Shown: positions 8,382 through 17,279, numbered from the stretch's first letter. The stretch is DNA of 64,000 nt from CAVTYH01 sp963738835 (GCA_963738835.1 CAVTYH010000009.1:372001-436000), one strand, 5' to 3'. Numbers and translations: made by a program. The notes: a model not told the origin generated them from the sequence alone.

Positions 8382-8681
8382 TTAGTTCATCACCTTCGCC
8401 AGAATATCGGTCTCGCGAAGAATCTTGACTTCGTCGCCTTCTAATTCGATGTCGGTGCCAGAGTATTTGCCGTAGATCACTTCATCGCCAATGGAAACCG
8501 ACAACGAGCCGCGCTGGCCGTTGTCCAAGAGCTTACCAGGGCCAATTGACACCACCTTGCCGCGCTGCGGCTTTTCCTTCGCCGTATCGGGCAGCACAAT
8601 GCCGCCGGCAGTGCGCTCTTCGGCTTCCACGGGTTTAACCACCACGCGATCATCCAGCGGACGAAGTTTTGATTTGGCCAT
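8382..8681 (-). CDS. groS: co-chaperonin GroES
   Basis: 99 residues, the normal length. The sequence begins KLRPLDDRVVVKPVEAEERTAGGIVLPDTAKEKP, matching the GroES beta-barrel and mobile loop (shown here in outline; key motif GGIVLPD), and ends with the D-E-V-x-Y-G-K-Y-S-G-T family pattern. It caps GroEL rings. It lies between two groEL genes on the same strand, so one transcript may supply both. Confidence 0.97.
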   Translation of the reverse strand: MAKSKLRPLDDRVVVKPVEAEERTAGGIVLPDTAKEKPQRGKVVSIGPGKLLDNGQRGSLSVSIGDEVIYGKYSGTDIELEGDEVKILRETDILAKVMN

Positions 8682-8807
8682 AATCGATTTTCCTTTTTAC
8701 GATTTTCGGTTCTGATGAAATTGTTGGAGTCGAATTTGAAGTTCGGCAGTTTTTGGTAGTGCTCCGGCGATACCATCGCCGGCTTTAAATAGGCTACCAC
8801 CCACCGT

Positions 8808-10508
8808 TTACATCATGCCGCCCATGCCACCCATTCCTCCCATGCCGCCGCCCATTCCGCCCATGCCACCCATACCTCCCATGCCGTGGTCGTGACCATG
8901 TTCATGGCCGCCGGCTTCCTCTTCCTCCTTGGGAATGTCGGTGACCAGGGCCGAAGTGGTGAGCAGCAAACCGGCAACGCTGGCCGCATTTTGCAGCGCC
9001 GTGCGCACGACTTTGGCTGGATCGATAATGCCGCGAGCCACCAAGTCGGTGTACTCGTCTTTGTCTGCATCGTATCCGTCGCTCTTACCCTTCATCTGTT
9101 TGACGCGGTTCACAACCACTGCACCGTCGACGCCCGCATTGTCGGCAATGCAACTCAGCGGCCAATCGAGCACGTTTTGCACAATTTTCGCGCCCAGCGC
9201 TTCATCGCCTTCCAATCCGTGCTTGTCGAGGGCCTTTTCGCATCGCAGCAATGCCACGCCGCCGCCAGGCACAATGCCTTCTTCCAGCGCCGCTTTGGTG
9301 GCCGACTGCGCGTCTTCGAGCAGATATTTCCGCTCTTTCATTTCCGTCTCGGTCGCGGCGCCGACGTTGATTTGCGCCACGCCGCCGGCCAGTTTGGCCA
9401 GCCGCTTCTGCAGTTGCTCGCGATCATAATCGCTGTCAGTGCTTTCAATTTCGCGACGGATTTGGTCGACCCGACCGTTGATCGCGTCCTTCTTGCCGGC
9501 GCCATCGACGACCGTGGTGTTCTCGCTATCGATAATCAACTTCTTCGCCCGGCCCAAATCGGTCAGCTTCACCGAATCCAGCTGAATGCCCAGATCTTTG
9601 AAGATGGCCGTGCCGCCGGTGAGCACTGCAATATCGCCCAGCATCGCCTTGCGACGATCGCCATAACCGGGGGCTTTCACGGCACACACACTCAAAATTC
9701 CGCGGAGCTTGTTCACGACCAGTGTCGCCAGTGCTTCGCCTTCAATATCTTCGGCGATAATCAACAGCGGCTTATTCGCTTTGCTGATCGCTTCCAACAG
9801 CGGCACGAGATTTTTGGCGCTGGAGATTTTGTCTTCGTAAATCAGGATGTAGGGGTTTTCCAATTCGCAAGTCTGTTCGTCCTGATTCGTGACGAAGTGC
9901 GGCGAGAGATAGCCGCGATCGAACTGCATGCCTTCCACCACATCCACCGTGGTTTCGCTCTGCTTGCCTTCCTCGACCGTGATGACGCCATCCTTGCCGA
10001 CCTTCATGAACGCTTCGGAAAGCACATTGCCGATCGACGGATCGTTATTGCCGGCAATCGTGGCGATTTGCTGAATCTCTTTGCGATTCTTTTCGTCAAT
10101 CGGCGTGGCCATTTTCTTAATGGCCTCGATGACTTTTTCGACGGCTTTGTTGATGCCGCGGGAAAGGGCCATCGGATCTGCGCCGGCGGCAATCATTCGC
10201 AGACCTTCGCGGTAGATGGCCTCGGCCAGCACCGTGGCCGTGGTGGTGCCGTCGCCTGCAATATCATTGGTCTTGCTGGCGGCTTCCTTGACCAGCTTAG
10301 CGCCCAGGTTTTCGTACGGGTCGTCCAGCTCGATGTCTTCGGCTACCGTGACGCCGTCTTTCGTGATCTTCGGCGAGCCCCAACCCTTGTCCAAAACTGC
10401 GTTTCGGCCCCGCGGACCGAGTGTGCTGCGTACCGCTTTCGCCAGCTTCATGACCCCTTCGGCCAGCGGCTGACGTGCCTCGTCGTCGAACACCATTTGT
10501 TTTGCCAC
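8808..10508 (-). CDS. groL: chaperonin GroEL, copy 2 (His-rich and GGM tail)
   Basis: 566 residues. The ATP-site motif GDGTTTATVLAEAI and the EEGIVPGGGVALLR region place it firmly in the GroEL family. The C-terminus has a His-rich stretch (EHGHDHG) followed by many GGM repeats, the flexible tail typical of housekeeping chaperonins. It starts with GTG at 10508, with AGGAGG nine bases upstream. It is the first gene of the minus-strand cluster. I looked for the HrcA/CIRCE inverted repeat upstream and saw none; instead there is a pair of REP-like repeats. Confidence 0.96.
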   Translation of the reverse strand: MAKQMVFDDEARQPLAEGVMKLAKAVRSTLGPRGRNAVLDKGWGSPKITKDGVTVAEDIELDDPYENLGAKLVKEAASKTNDIAGDGTTTATVLAEAIYREGLRMIAAGADPMALSRGINKAVEKVIEAIKKMATPIDEKNRKEIQQIATIAGNNDPSIGNVLSEAFMKVGKDGVITVEEGKQSETTVDVVEGMQFDRGYLSPHFVTNQDEQTCELENPYILIYEDKISSAKNLVPLLEAISKANKPLLIIAEDIEGEALATLVVNKLRGILSVCAVKAPGYGDRRKAMLGDIAVLTGGTAIFKDLGIQLDSVKLTDLGRAKKLIIDSENTTVVDGAGKKDAINGRVDQIRREIESTDSDYDREQLQKRLAKLAGGVAQINVGAATETEMKERKYLLEDAQSATKAALEEGIVPGGGVALLRCEKALDKHGLEGDEALGAKIVQNVLDWPLSCIADNAGVDGAVVVNRVKQMKGKSDGYDADKDEYTDLVARGIIDPAKVVRTALQNAASVAGLLLTTSALVTDIPKEEEEAGGHEHGHDHGMGGMGGMGGMGGGMGGMGGMGGMM

Positions 10509-10532
10509 AGCGGAAATCCTCCTGGATTCTGG

Positions 10533-10626
10533 TTGTAGGTCAGGCTTCAGCCTGACAGCCTCGTTTGAGCTATGTGTAATTGACCCGATTATTGAGATGG
10601 CCGGTCAGGCTACAGCCCAACCTACC
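10533..10626. repeat. REP-like doublet upstream of groEL2
   Basis: GTAGGTCAGGCTTCAGCCTGA at the left and GGTCAGGCTACAGCC plus CAACCTACC at the right are two related copies. The left one contains a perfect small palindrome (TCAGGCT/AGCCTGA), and the outer arms GTAGGT and ACCTAC are complementary. This is the arrangement of paired REP elements. Confidence 0.55.
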
Positions 10627-11007
10627 GATAGACCGCGAGCCTGTTTGGCAGTTGAAATCCAATTCGCGGGTTAGTGAAAGCAACCGCTGTGCCGCCGCGA
10701 CCGGTGTTTCGCTAAGTCATAGACAGGAAAAGACTTTCGCACTCTGCGGAAAGGCGGCGTTTGCAGGGCAGCAAGAACGAATTATCGCGGACGAGTGCCA
10801 ATCTGACAGGATGCGCCTATCACCTGGGAACGACTAACTGCTCACAGCCGACCGCGGATCTCAAGTTCCTTACGTGCCCCCGGACGCGGCGAATGTACCC
10901 TACCTCAATTGGCGTCTCAACTCAAACGCAAAAAAAGCTGAGACGTGGTTCGATTTGGTGTTCCGCATCTTTCACGACTCACAAAATTTAGTTCCTGTCA
11001 GACTTAT
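10627..11007. other. intergenic region without recognised gene
   Basis: Nothing coding is convincing here. The frames on the plus strand have no family likeness and unusual composition. The region separates the chaperone cluster from the HNH nuclease fragments. Confidence 0.5.
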
Positions 11008-12138
11008 CTAATTGACGCGCCGCCCATTTTTCTTTGCTTGGCGCTGAACAATCCTGCGCAATTGGCTAACCGAAGGCGACGGGCTTGTGTGCAACATCGC
11101 ATGACAGTTTGGGCACACAAGAGAAATGCTATCAAGGGTTATCGGTGAAGGCCCATCCCGTTGGCCCAAAGGATCGTCATGATGTGCGACGATGTACTCA
11201 TCGCCGATTGACCCATAAAAGTCGGAGAAAGAAAACCCACACGCCTCGCACAAACCGTCCGAGTTGGCTTTCTTCGCAGCAATCAAGGCGCGATTACGTC
11301 TTATGAAATTCACCAGTCGTTGCAGACGTTGTCCCTCCATCGCCTCCGTTGTGCTGCGAGTTTCTGGTTCCTTGAGTATGTACTTTTCAAGTAGCTCGAC
11401 GTCTTTGTCGGAAAGTGGACGAACGATATATCTCTGTTGGTCGCCGACCTGAATTTTGATTGGCGCGAACTCCGCGTCCCACGCCACTGGCACCTGATGG
11501 CGCCACGCACCGCCATCGTCATCAACGACAAGGCGCTTCCGATCGAAGCGGTATTTGCCGGTTACGGTTCCTCTACCGACGATGTTCTCGCCCTGTTTCA
11601 CATAGATAACGTCACCGGGTTCCATCTCGTACGCGACCATCCGAAGTGAATATCGTGCGGATGATGGCAGGCGCTTCCAAAGATTGGCCGGCTCCTCTTG
11701 CGGAAATTTTGATAGATCAGTTTCTTTCAAGGGTGAGTACGTCATTGCTGCCACTTTGGCCTCAAGGCATCGCGCCCACATCTCTGCGCCGCCTTCGCCA
11801 AAACGAAACGACATTCGCCATGCCTTGCCGTTCCTGCTATTTGTCGACCTCAGTGGCGATACCCGAATTCTTCCCTTAGTGGCTCGATGCCTTTGCCAAA
11901 GTATCTCGGTTTGCTGAGCTACTTCGGGTGGAATGCGAATGCCTGATGATTGGAGCTGTTTCCAAAAGTTTCCGCCGTCTTCGGCGAACAATAAGTCGAT
12001 GGGCAGTCGGTCTTCCGTGTCGAGTAGAGTGTCGAAAACAACGGGCACATAAAGCTTTCTTTCATCCTTCCGACCAGGATAGGGAGTCCCGGTGATTCGG
12101 CCTGAACCAACGATGCCCCGCTCCTTCCATTGACGCAA
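11008..12138 (-). CDS. HNH restriction endonuclease, C-terminal fragment (modification-dependent type)
   Basis: About 376 residues as an open frame. The C-terminal third is a clear HNH nuclease: CEACGF, then EYIVAHHDDPLG, then CPNCHAMLH, so both metal-binding CxxC pairs and the catalytic His are present. The N-terminal part contains ERGIVGSGRI and VVFDTLLDTEDRLP, resembling the EVE-like reader region of ScoMcrA-type modification-dependent endonucleases. The same frame runs upstream past 12138 without a good start codon (R-L-D-I-R-R-G-D-R-F-F-L-L-R) to a TAG at 12255-12253, which ends the neighbouring frame. The two were probably one gene. It lacks a methylase partner, as expected for type IV-like enzymes. 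Confidence 0.75.
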   Translation of the reverse strand: MRQWKERGIVGSGRITGTPYPGRKDERKLYVPVVFDTLLDTEDRLPIDLLFAEDGGNFWKQLQSSGIRIPPEVAQQTEILWQRHRATKGRIRVSPLRSTNSRNGKAWRMSFRFGEGGAEMWARCLEAKVAAMTYSPLKETDLSKFPQEEPANLWKRLPSSARYSLRMVAYEMEPGDVIYVKQGENIVGRGTVTGKYRFDRKRLVVDDDGGAWRHQVPVAWDAEFAPIKIQVGDQQRYIVRPLSDKDVELLEKYILKEPETRSTTEAMEGQRLQRLVNFIRRNRALIAAKKANSDGLCEACGFSFSDFYGSIGDEYIVAHHDDPLGQRDGPSPITLDSISLVCPNCHAMLHTSPSPSVSQLRRIVQRQAKKNGRRVN

Positions 12139-12252
12139 GAGAAAAAATCGATCTCCGCGGCGTATGTCTAGTCGATTTCCGCTACTCCAATTGGTTTTGC
12201 ATTCTTGACCATTCGCAGTTCTTGCGACAATCCTGTCGTGATCGTCACTATC

Positions 12253-12654
12253 CTACTCCCAACCCCAGTCATCCTTTGGATTCGGATTCCACGTTAGAAC
12301 GAACGACCGCTGTCGAACCAAACCAACCTCTTCCAGTGCGGTAACAACGTTCTTATGAAGGACCAACTGAAAATGTTGTCTGGGTTTGTGCTTATAAGCC
12401 CACGCCAGGACGGAAACCGCATCTTTAGATGTCCGTCGATGTCCCAACTCATTGCATAATCTCTGGGCAAGCTTGCCATATTGCAGATTGGCGCTGTGAT
12501 AATGAGCGAATCCAACCGCTTTAGCGAGCTGGCTAGCCGTGATCGTATGTTCCGGTGAGTGGTAATGCGCCCGCAGCATTTCAATTTGTTTTGGCGTCAT
12601 CTGCACTTTATTGAAAGCAGCGACGTACTTTTTTACCGCAGGCAACCGATCCAT
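12253..12654 (-). CDS. HNH restriction endonuclease, N-terminal fragment
   Basis: 133 residues. The first part (QMTPKQIEMLRAHYHSPEHT, ASQLAKAVGFAHYHSANLQYG) matches a helical domain found at the start of some HNH nucleases and related defence proteins. The end reads FVLTWNPNP then W-G-W-E and stops at TAG. The 'LTWNP' motif normally opens the EVE-like reader domain, and the rest of that domain follows in the same frame after the stop. So this is best read as the front half of the downstream nuclease, split by one nonsense codon. Confidence 0.65.
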   Translation of the reverse strand: MDRLPAVKKYVAAFNKVQMTPKQIEMLRAHYHSPEHTITASQLAKAVGFAHYHSANLQYGKLAQRLCNELGHRRTSKDAVSVLAWAYKHKPRQHFQLVLHKNVVTALEEVGLVRQRSFVLTWNPNPKDDWGWE

Positions 12655-12876
12655 TTAGCACCTTTTCGTGAATCGCAGGTCCAACCAATGCTACGAACAG
12701 TCATTGTCGAACGATTTTAACTCGACGTGGCAGTCAATTCACGCATTGTTCCGGAATTTATGCCAGTAGCTTTGCGGTAATGATTCTCAGCAGATCGCGG
12801 GTTTAATCATGGCAACTTTACTCGATGCATCTGGCAACATGTCGATGTTCAAAGCCCAAGCGAATGTCTCTACGGA

Positions 12877-13104
12877 TTGCTGGATTTTGGCAGCGCAATC
12901 TTGAAGCAACCACTGTGCTTTGTGGACTGCATCCTCTGCGGAACGATAATGGCGAGCAGCGACGTCTCAATGCACGTAATTTTCAAATCCCGGGGAGCAA
13001 TGGGAGATGACATTGAAGACCTCGCGAAGTTGCCTCCTATGGAACAACAATTCTTTGCCGTCGGTCTAGAAAACGCTTTACGGGTAGAGCTGCTTACGGC
13101 GTGA
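12877..13104 (+). CDS. possible small protein of unknown function
   Basis: A 75-codon frame (MLDFGSAILK start) ends ten bases inside the convergent M42 peptidase gene. No family is recognised and no ribosome binding site stands out. It is the only frame of any length in the 440-base gap between the nuclease and the peptidase, and it may be spurious. Confidence 0.2.
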   Translation: MLDFGSAILKQPLCFVDCILCGTIMASSDVSMHVIFKSRGAMGDDIEDLAKLPPMEQQFFAVGLENALRVELLTA

Positions 13105-14167
13105 AATCGTCGCTGCCGGTCAGTCGTGTGGCAAAATTCGCCAACAAGTCGGCGGCGCGGTCGATGTCGTCCAGCGAGATGGTTTCCACGGCGCTGTGCA
13201 TGTAGCGGTTGGGAACGCTCACCAGGCCGGCGGCGACGCCCGCGCGGCTGATTTGAATGGCGTTCGCGTCGGTGCCGGTGGCTCGACCGCTGGCGGCCAA
13301 CTGATAGGGAATCTCGCCGGCTTTGGCGGTCTCAATCAACCGGTTCACGACTTGCGGATTCATGTTCGGCCCACGATAGATTACGGGACCCTTGCCGAGC
13401 GCGACATCCCCTTCTTGCTTCTTGTCGACCGTGGGACAATCGGTGGCGTGCGTAACATCGACGGCAATGCCGACCTGCGGATCGATGCCGAAGGCACTGG
13501 TCTGCGCACCACGCAGGCCAATTTCTTCCTGGACCGTTGAGACCGCATACAATGCACAGTTAAGTTTCTTCTGGCTGGCCCGCCGCAGCGCTTCAATGCA
13601 GACCCACAGGCCGGTCTTGTCGTCCATGCCGGGAGAGTTGGCGAAATTGTTGCGCATTGGCTGGAAACCCAGTTGTAGCGTGACCGGGTCGCCGATGCTG
13701 ATAATTCTTTCGGCCTCGGCTTTGTCTTTCGCGCCGATGTCGAGCCACATATCTTTCAGCTTCACCACCTGCTTGCGCTCTTCCTCGGTGAGCAGATGGA
13801 TTGCCTTGCGAGAAATAACCCCCGGTACCGGTCCCGTTGCCGTCCACACCGTCATTCGCTGGCCGACCAACTGCTGCGGATCCCAGCCCCCGATGGTTTG
13901 CACGTACAAATAGCCTTCCGCATCGATGTGCTGCACCAGCATACCGATCTGGTCGCAGTGCCCGGCCAGCATCACTCGCAGTGGGGCATCAGGATTTTTC
14001 ACCGCAATCACGTTGCCGTGCAGGTCGGTCATCACCCGATCGGCAAAGTCGGCCACGTACCGGCGAACCAAATCTTGCACCGGCCGCTCATAACCAGAGG
14101 GGCTGGGGGTTTCGAGGAGCTTTTTGAAAAAATCGAGTGGGGCCGAATCCATAGTTAAACTCGTCAA
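13094..14167 (-). CDS. M42 family metallopeptidase (glutamyl aminopeptidase/CelM-like)
   Basis: 357 residues, the usual length. Family metal ligands and catalytic residues are all visible: AGHCDQIG (His and Asp), SPGMDDKTG (bridging Asp), VQEEIGLRGA (catalytic Glu and ligand Glu), AVDVTHATD, and a C-terminal RYMHSAVE. These cytosolic, often dodecameric aminopeptidases trim short peptides; names like FrvX, YsdC and CelM are used. The start could be 14167 or the ATG at 14152 (MDSAPLDFF). It is transcribed divergently from the threonine operon. Confidence 0.92.
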   Translation of the reverse strand: MTSLTMDSAPLDFFKKLLETPSPSGYERPVQDLVRRYVADFADRVMTDLHGNVIAVKNPDAPLRVMLAGHCDQIGMLVQHIDAEGYLYVQTIGGWDPQQLVGQRMTVWTATGPVPGVISRKAIHLLTEEERKQVVKLKDMWLDIGAKDKAEAERIISIGDPVTLQLGFQPMRNNFANSPGMDDKTGLWVCIEALRRASQKKLNCALYAVSTVQEEIGLRGAQTSAFGIDPQVGIAVDVTHATDCPTVDKKQEGDVALGKGPVIYRGPNMNPQVVNRLIETAKAGEIPYQLAASGRATGTDANAIQISRAGVAAGLVSVPNRYMHSAVETISLDDIDRAADLLANFATRLTGSDDFTP

Positions 14168-14210
14168 GAAAAACAGTGATTAAGATTTGAGAATTGAGCC
14201 ACCGATGTGG

Positions 14211-14220
14211 TATAGTGTAC
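14211..14220 (+). promoter_or_regulatory. TATAGTGTAC motif, copy B (promoter-like)
   Basis: This is identical to copy A. A TTGAGA lies 18 bases upstream of TATAGT, giving a plausible sigma70 promoter for the hom operon. The phased array begins 112 bases downstream. Confidence 0.5.
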
Positions 14221-14331
14221 CAATGAACCAATATGCAATCCTTGATGACATGCCGCCTGGCCGATTCAGGCGGATCGGCACGCGCGGTAAATTCGATGTG
14301 CGCCAGCTTCAAATCGCCTGGAGCGAAGCAC

Positions 14332-14396
14332 CCGTTTTCGGCCGTTTATTGCTGTTATTCACCGTTTATCGTCGTTTTTACGGTTTCCACCGTTTT
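14332..14396 (+). repeat. phased CCGTTTT/CGGTTTT array, copy B
   Basis: Seven units start at 14332, 14342, 14352, 14362, 14372, 14381 and 14390, so the spacings are 10,10,10,10,9,9, the same as in copy C. The last three units (TCGTTTTTA, CGGTTTCCA, CCGTTTT) closely match those of copies A and C, while the middle ones have drifted (CTGTTAT). A short AT-run follows, and hom starts 128 nt downstream. Confidence 0.8.
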
Positions 14397-14523
14397 CCGC
14401 AAATTTTTATGGATGTGTTCGTTCAAGCCATTCAACACTCACAAGATCGCCGCTTGACGTTTGTGCGGCCAGCATTCTAGCATGACGCATTCCATTCTCG
14501 CTATGCGATTCGGCCAGTCTATT

Positions 14524-15822
14524 ATGGAACAAACCAAAGTCGCCATTGTTGGTATGGGCACCGTCGGCACCGGCGTGGCTCGGCTCTTGGTTGAGCATGG
14601 CGAACGGGCTGTGCGCCACTCGGGCCGGCGGCTGGTTTTGGAATCGGTCGTGGTGCGCGATGGCGAAAAGCCGCGCGATCTGCATCTGCCGCACGGCGTG
14701 CTTTCAACCGATTTGCGCAAAATCACGCACAATCCGGAAATCAAAGTCGTGGCGCATTTGGTGGGCGGATTGACTGAAGCCCGCGAGATCATGCTCGAAC
14801 TTTTGGAAAACGGCAAAGATGTAGTCACCGCCAACAAAGCGCTGATCGCCGAGCATGGCCCCGAACTTTTCGATCGAGCCCGCGCACTCGATTTGTGCAT
14901 CGCCTTCGAAGCGGCCGTGGCCGGCGGCATTCCAATTATCGCCAACATCAGCCAGTGTCTGTCGGCAAATCAAATTCAATCGCTGCGGGGCATTTTGAAC
15001 GGCACCAGCAATTTCATTCTGACGCAGATGGAAGAGCAAGGCGTCGGTTACGAGGCGGCCGTGAAAGACGCCCAGAAGCGTGGCTACGCCGAAGCCGACC
15101 CGACCTTAGATGTCGATGGCACCGATGCTACGCAAAAGCTGGCCATCCTCGCGCACCTGGCGTTTGGGGCGCGTGTGAATTGGCGCGACATTCCGCGCCG
15201 CGGCATCGATGAACTCGACGCCGCCGATTTGCGGTACGCCAAGGAACTTGGTTACCGCATCAAGCTGCTGGCGACCGCTCAATTGCAAACCGGAGGTGTG
15301 GAAATGCAAGTTTCGCCGACACTGGTGAAAGTCGGCGCACCGCTGGCCGAAGTTCGCGGCCCATTCAACGCCATCAGCGTCGTTGGCGATGCGGTTGGCC
15401 CGCTGATGTTTCATGGCCAGGGCGCCGGACAAATGCCGACGGCTTCTGCCGTGGTGGCCGACATGATCGACATGGTCGTGGGGCGTGCGCCAATTACATT
15501 CCGCAATTTGGAACTGTGGTCGAACCAGGAATCGGCGGTGCGGCCGTTGGACCGAGCCAAGTCGAGCGGCAAATACTATTTGCGGTTCACAGCCGCCGAT
15601 CGTCCCGGCGTGCTGGCGGAAATTGCCGGCGTGTTGGGGCAACACGGAATTTCGATCGCCTCGGTCATTCAGCATGACGACGAGCGAAGCGAAAAAGGTT
15701 TTGTTCCACTGGTGATCATGACTCACACGGCCATTGAAGGCAGCGTAGAGACCGCAGTAGAAATTATCGATCGACAGTCGATCGTCTCGCCGATGAGCGT
15801 GAAGTTGCGTGTGCATGAGTGA
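14524..15822 (+). CDS. hom: homoserine dehydrogenase
   Basis: About 432 residues. It reduces aspartate semialdehyde to homoserine in the threonine/methionine pathway. The N-terminal nucleotide-binding motif VAIVGMGTVGTGVARLL, the VTANKALIAEHG segment, LRGILNGTSNFILTQM and YAEADPTLDVDGTDATQKLAILA are hallmark family sequences. The C-terminal 80 residues form an ACT domain (YLRFTAADRPGVLAEIAGVL) that typically gives feedback control by threonine. I chose the ATG at 14524 (MEQTKVAIVG), since upstream codons are not family-like. It is the first gene of hom-apgM-lysC and carries array element B in its leader. Confidence 0.96.
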   Translation: MEQTKVAIVGMGTVGTGVARLLVEHGERAVRHSGRRLVLESVVVRDGEKPRDLHLPHGVLSTDLRKITHNPEIKVVAHLVGGLTEAREIMLELLENGKDVVTANKALIAEHGPELFDRARALDLCIAFEAAVAGGIPIIANISQCLSANQIQSLRGILNGTSNFILTQMEEQGVGYEAAVKDAQKRGYAEADPTLDVDGTDATQKLAILAHLAFGARVNWRDIPRRGIDELDAADLRYAKELGYRIKLLATAQLQTGGVEMQVSPTLVKVGAPLAEVRGPFNAISVVGDAVGPLMFHGQGAGQMPTASAVVADMIDMVVGRAPITFRNLELWSNQESAVRPLDRAKSSGKYYLRFTAADRPGVLAEIAGVLGQHGISIASVIQHDDERSEKGFVPLVIMTHTAIEGSVETAVEIIDRQSIVSPMSVKLRVHE

Positions 15823-15826
15823 ATAC

Positions 15827-15909
15827 ATAGCCCGACCGTATTCGGTCGGGAGTGCAATATCCGTCAAATTACATTGAACAATCATCCCGACTGAATACAG
15901 TCGGGCTAT
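15827..15909. repeat. two-hairpin REP element between hom and apgM
   Basis: Two hairpins (CCCGACCG/CGGTCGGG at 15831-15850 and CCCGACTG/CAGTCGGG at 15886-15905) sit back to back. The outer arms ATAGCCCGAC and GTCGGGCTAT are exact complements. This is the layout of a paired REP unit. Confidence 0.7.
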
Positions 15910-15913
15910 ATCC

Positions 15914-17122
15914 GTGAAATACGCCATCATCATCCCCGACGGTGCTGCCGACGAGCAGCAAGAATCGCTGGGCGGCAAAACGCCGCTGCAGGCAGCGCAC
16001 ACGCCGGCAATGGATAAGGTTGCGCGAGCCGGGGTCGTCGGCCGTTCGAACAATGTGCCGCTGTCGCTGCCGGCTGGTTCGGATGTCGCTTGTCTCAGTT
16101 TGCTCGGTTATAACCCCATGGAGCATTTCACCGGCCGCGCACCGTTGGAAGCCGCCGCACAGGGAATCGAACTCGGCCCCGACGATTGGGCGATCCGCTG
16201 CAATCTGGTGACGGTTCAAAACCAGACGATGCGCGATTTTACCGCTGGGCACATTTCGACCGAGGAAGCCACGCAATTGCTGGCCACGGCTCAGGAGTGC
16301 ATCGGTAGCGAATGGTTGCAGTTTTATTCCGGAGTGAGTTATCGCAATTTGCTAGTCTATCGCGGGGCAAAACAGAAGCCGCCGTTTTCCAATGACACTC
16401 GCGCCACGCCTCCGCATGATTTGACCGACAAAACGGTGCTCAACGATTATCCGCGCGGGCCCGGCAGCGATTTGCTGACACGGCTGATGGAAGAAAGCAG
16501 CGGCCTGTTCGCCGAACATCCCGTGAATGCGGCCCGTCGCGCCGCTGGAAAATCGCCAGCCACGAACATCTGGCTCTGGGGATTGGGCTGTACGCCACGA
16601 CTGCAGGCGTTTGAAAAAATCTACGGCGTGAAGGGCACCATGATCACCGCGGTCGATCTGCTCCGCGGTTTGGCGGCGCTCATCGGCTGGCGACGTATTG
16701 AAGTACCCGGCGCGACAGGTTACATCGATACCAATTATGTCGCCAAAGGTCGCAACGCTATCGAAGCGCTGCCGGAAACCGATTTGATCTGTGTGCATGT
16801 CGAAGCTACCGACGAAGCCTCGCACATGGGCAACACCGCCGAAAAAATTACCGCGCTGGAACAAATCGACCAACACATCGTTGCCCCGCTGCACGCGGCC
16901 TTGAAAAAGCAAGGCGATTACCGCATTCTGATCTCCCCCGACCATCCCACCCCCATCCGCTTGAAAACCCACAGCCACGGCGCGGTACCGATTGCGATCG
17001 CCGGAACCGGTATTCAGCCTGATGCGGCGGCAACGTATGATGAAATCTCCGCCGGCAAATCGGCTTTGACGTTCGACGAAGGCTGGCGGTTGATGGGGCA
17101 TTTTCTCGGCAGTAAGAAATAA
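15914..17122 (+). CDS. ApgM-like phosphoglycerate mutase family protein, proposed homoserine kinase
   Basis: 402 residues, starting with GTG. The sequence belongs to the archaeal-type cofactor-independent phosphoglycerate mutase family (alkaline-phosphatase fold): YAIIIPDGAADE at the N-terminus, SDVACLSLLGYNP with the catalytic Ser region, VHVEATDEASHMGN, and ISPDHPTPI plus THSHGAVPIAI at the C-terminus. In many bacteria this protein is encoded beside hom and thrC where thrB is missing, and is proposed to phosphorylate homoserine. Here it lies between hom and lysC on the same strand, which supports the threonine-pathway role over glycolysis. The substrate is inferred, not visible. Confidence 0.85.
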   Translation: MKYAIIIPDGAADEQQESLGGKTPLQAAHTPAMDKVARAGVVGRSNNVPLSLPAGSDVACLSLLGYNPMEHFTGRAPLEAAAQGIELGPDDWAIRCNLVTVQNQTMRDFTAGHISTEEATQLLATAQECIGSEWLQFYSGVSYRNLLVYRGAKQKPPFSNDTRATPPHDLTDKTVLNDYPRGPGSDLLTRLMEESSGLFAEHPVNAARRAAGKSPATNIWLWGLGCTPRLQAFEKIYGVKGTMITAVDLLRGLAALIGWRRIEVPGATGYIDTNYVAKGRNAIEALPETDLICVHVEATDEASHMGNTAEKITALEQIDQHIVAPLHAALKKQGDYRILISPDHPTPIRLKTHSHGAVPIAIAGTGIQPDAAATYDEISAGKSALTFDEGWRLMGHFLGSKK

Positions 17123-17137
17123 TCACCACAGAGTCAC

Positions 17138-17278
17138 GTAGTAATGACGAATGACGAAATCCGAATGACGAATTAAGCTCCAATTTCCAAATTCCAATGA
17201 CGAAACTGGAGTCGTGAATCCGCCCTTTGGAATTTGGCCATTGGAATTGAATTCGTCATTCATTCGTCATTATTAACC
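17138..17278. repeat. heptamer-rich intergenic inverted repeat between apgM and lysC
   Basis: Runs of ATGACGA on the left (AATGACGAATGACGAA) and its complement TCGTCAT on the right (TTCGTCATTCATTCGTCAT) flank a centre of CCAATTTCCAAATTCC and TTGGAATTTGG arms. The block can fold back along most of its length. The 7-base period is typical of planctomycete intergenic minisatellites. Confidence 0.65.
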
Positions 17279-17279
17279 C

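Noticed and set aside
8886..10538. A 550-codon plus-strand frame opposite groEL2, and similar long frames opposite groEL1, ftsK, clpB and pyc
   Set aside because: They are mirror images of strong coding sequences with GC-rich third positions. Their translations are His/Arg/Ala-rich and match no family.
10509..10640. CIRCE (HrcA) operator before groEL2 or groES
   Set aside because: I looked for TTAGCACTC and GAGTGCTAA arms and found neither; only REP-like repeats are present.
14187..14480. 97-codon frame starting before array B
   Set aside because: It crosses the motif and the array of the leader element. The residues over the array change with the drifted units and do not resemble a protein.
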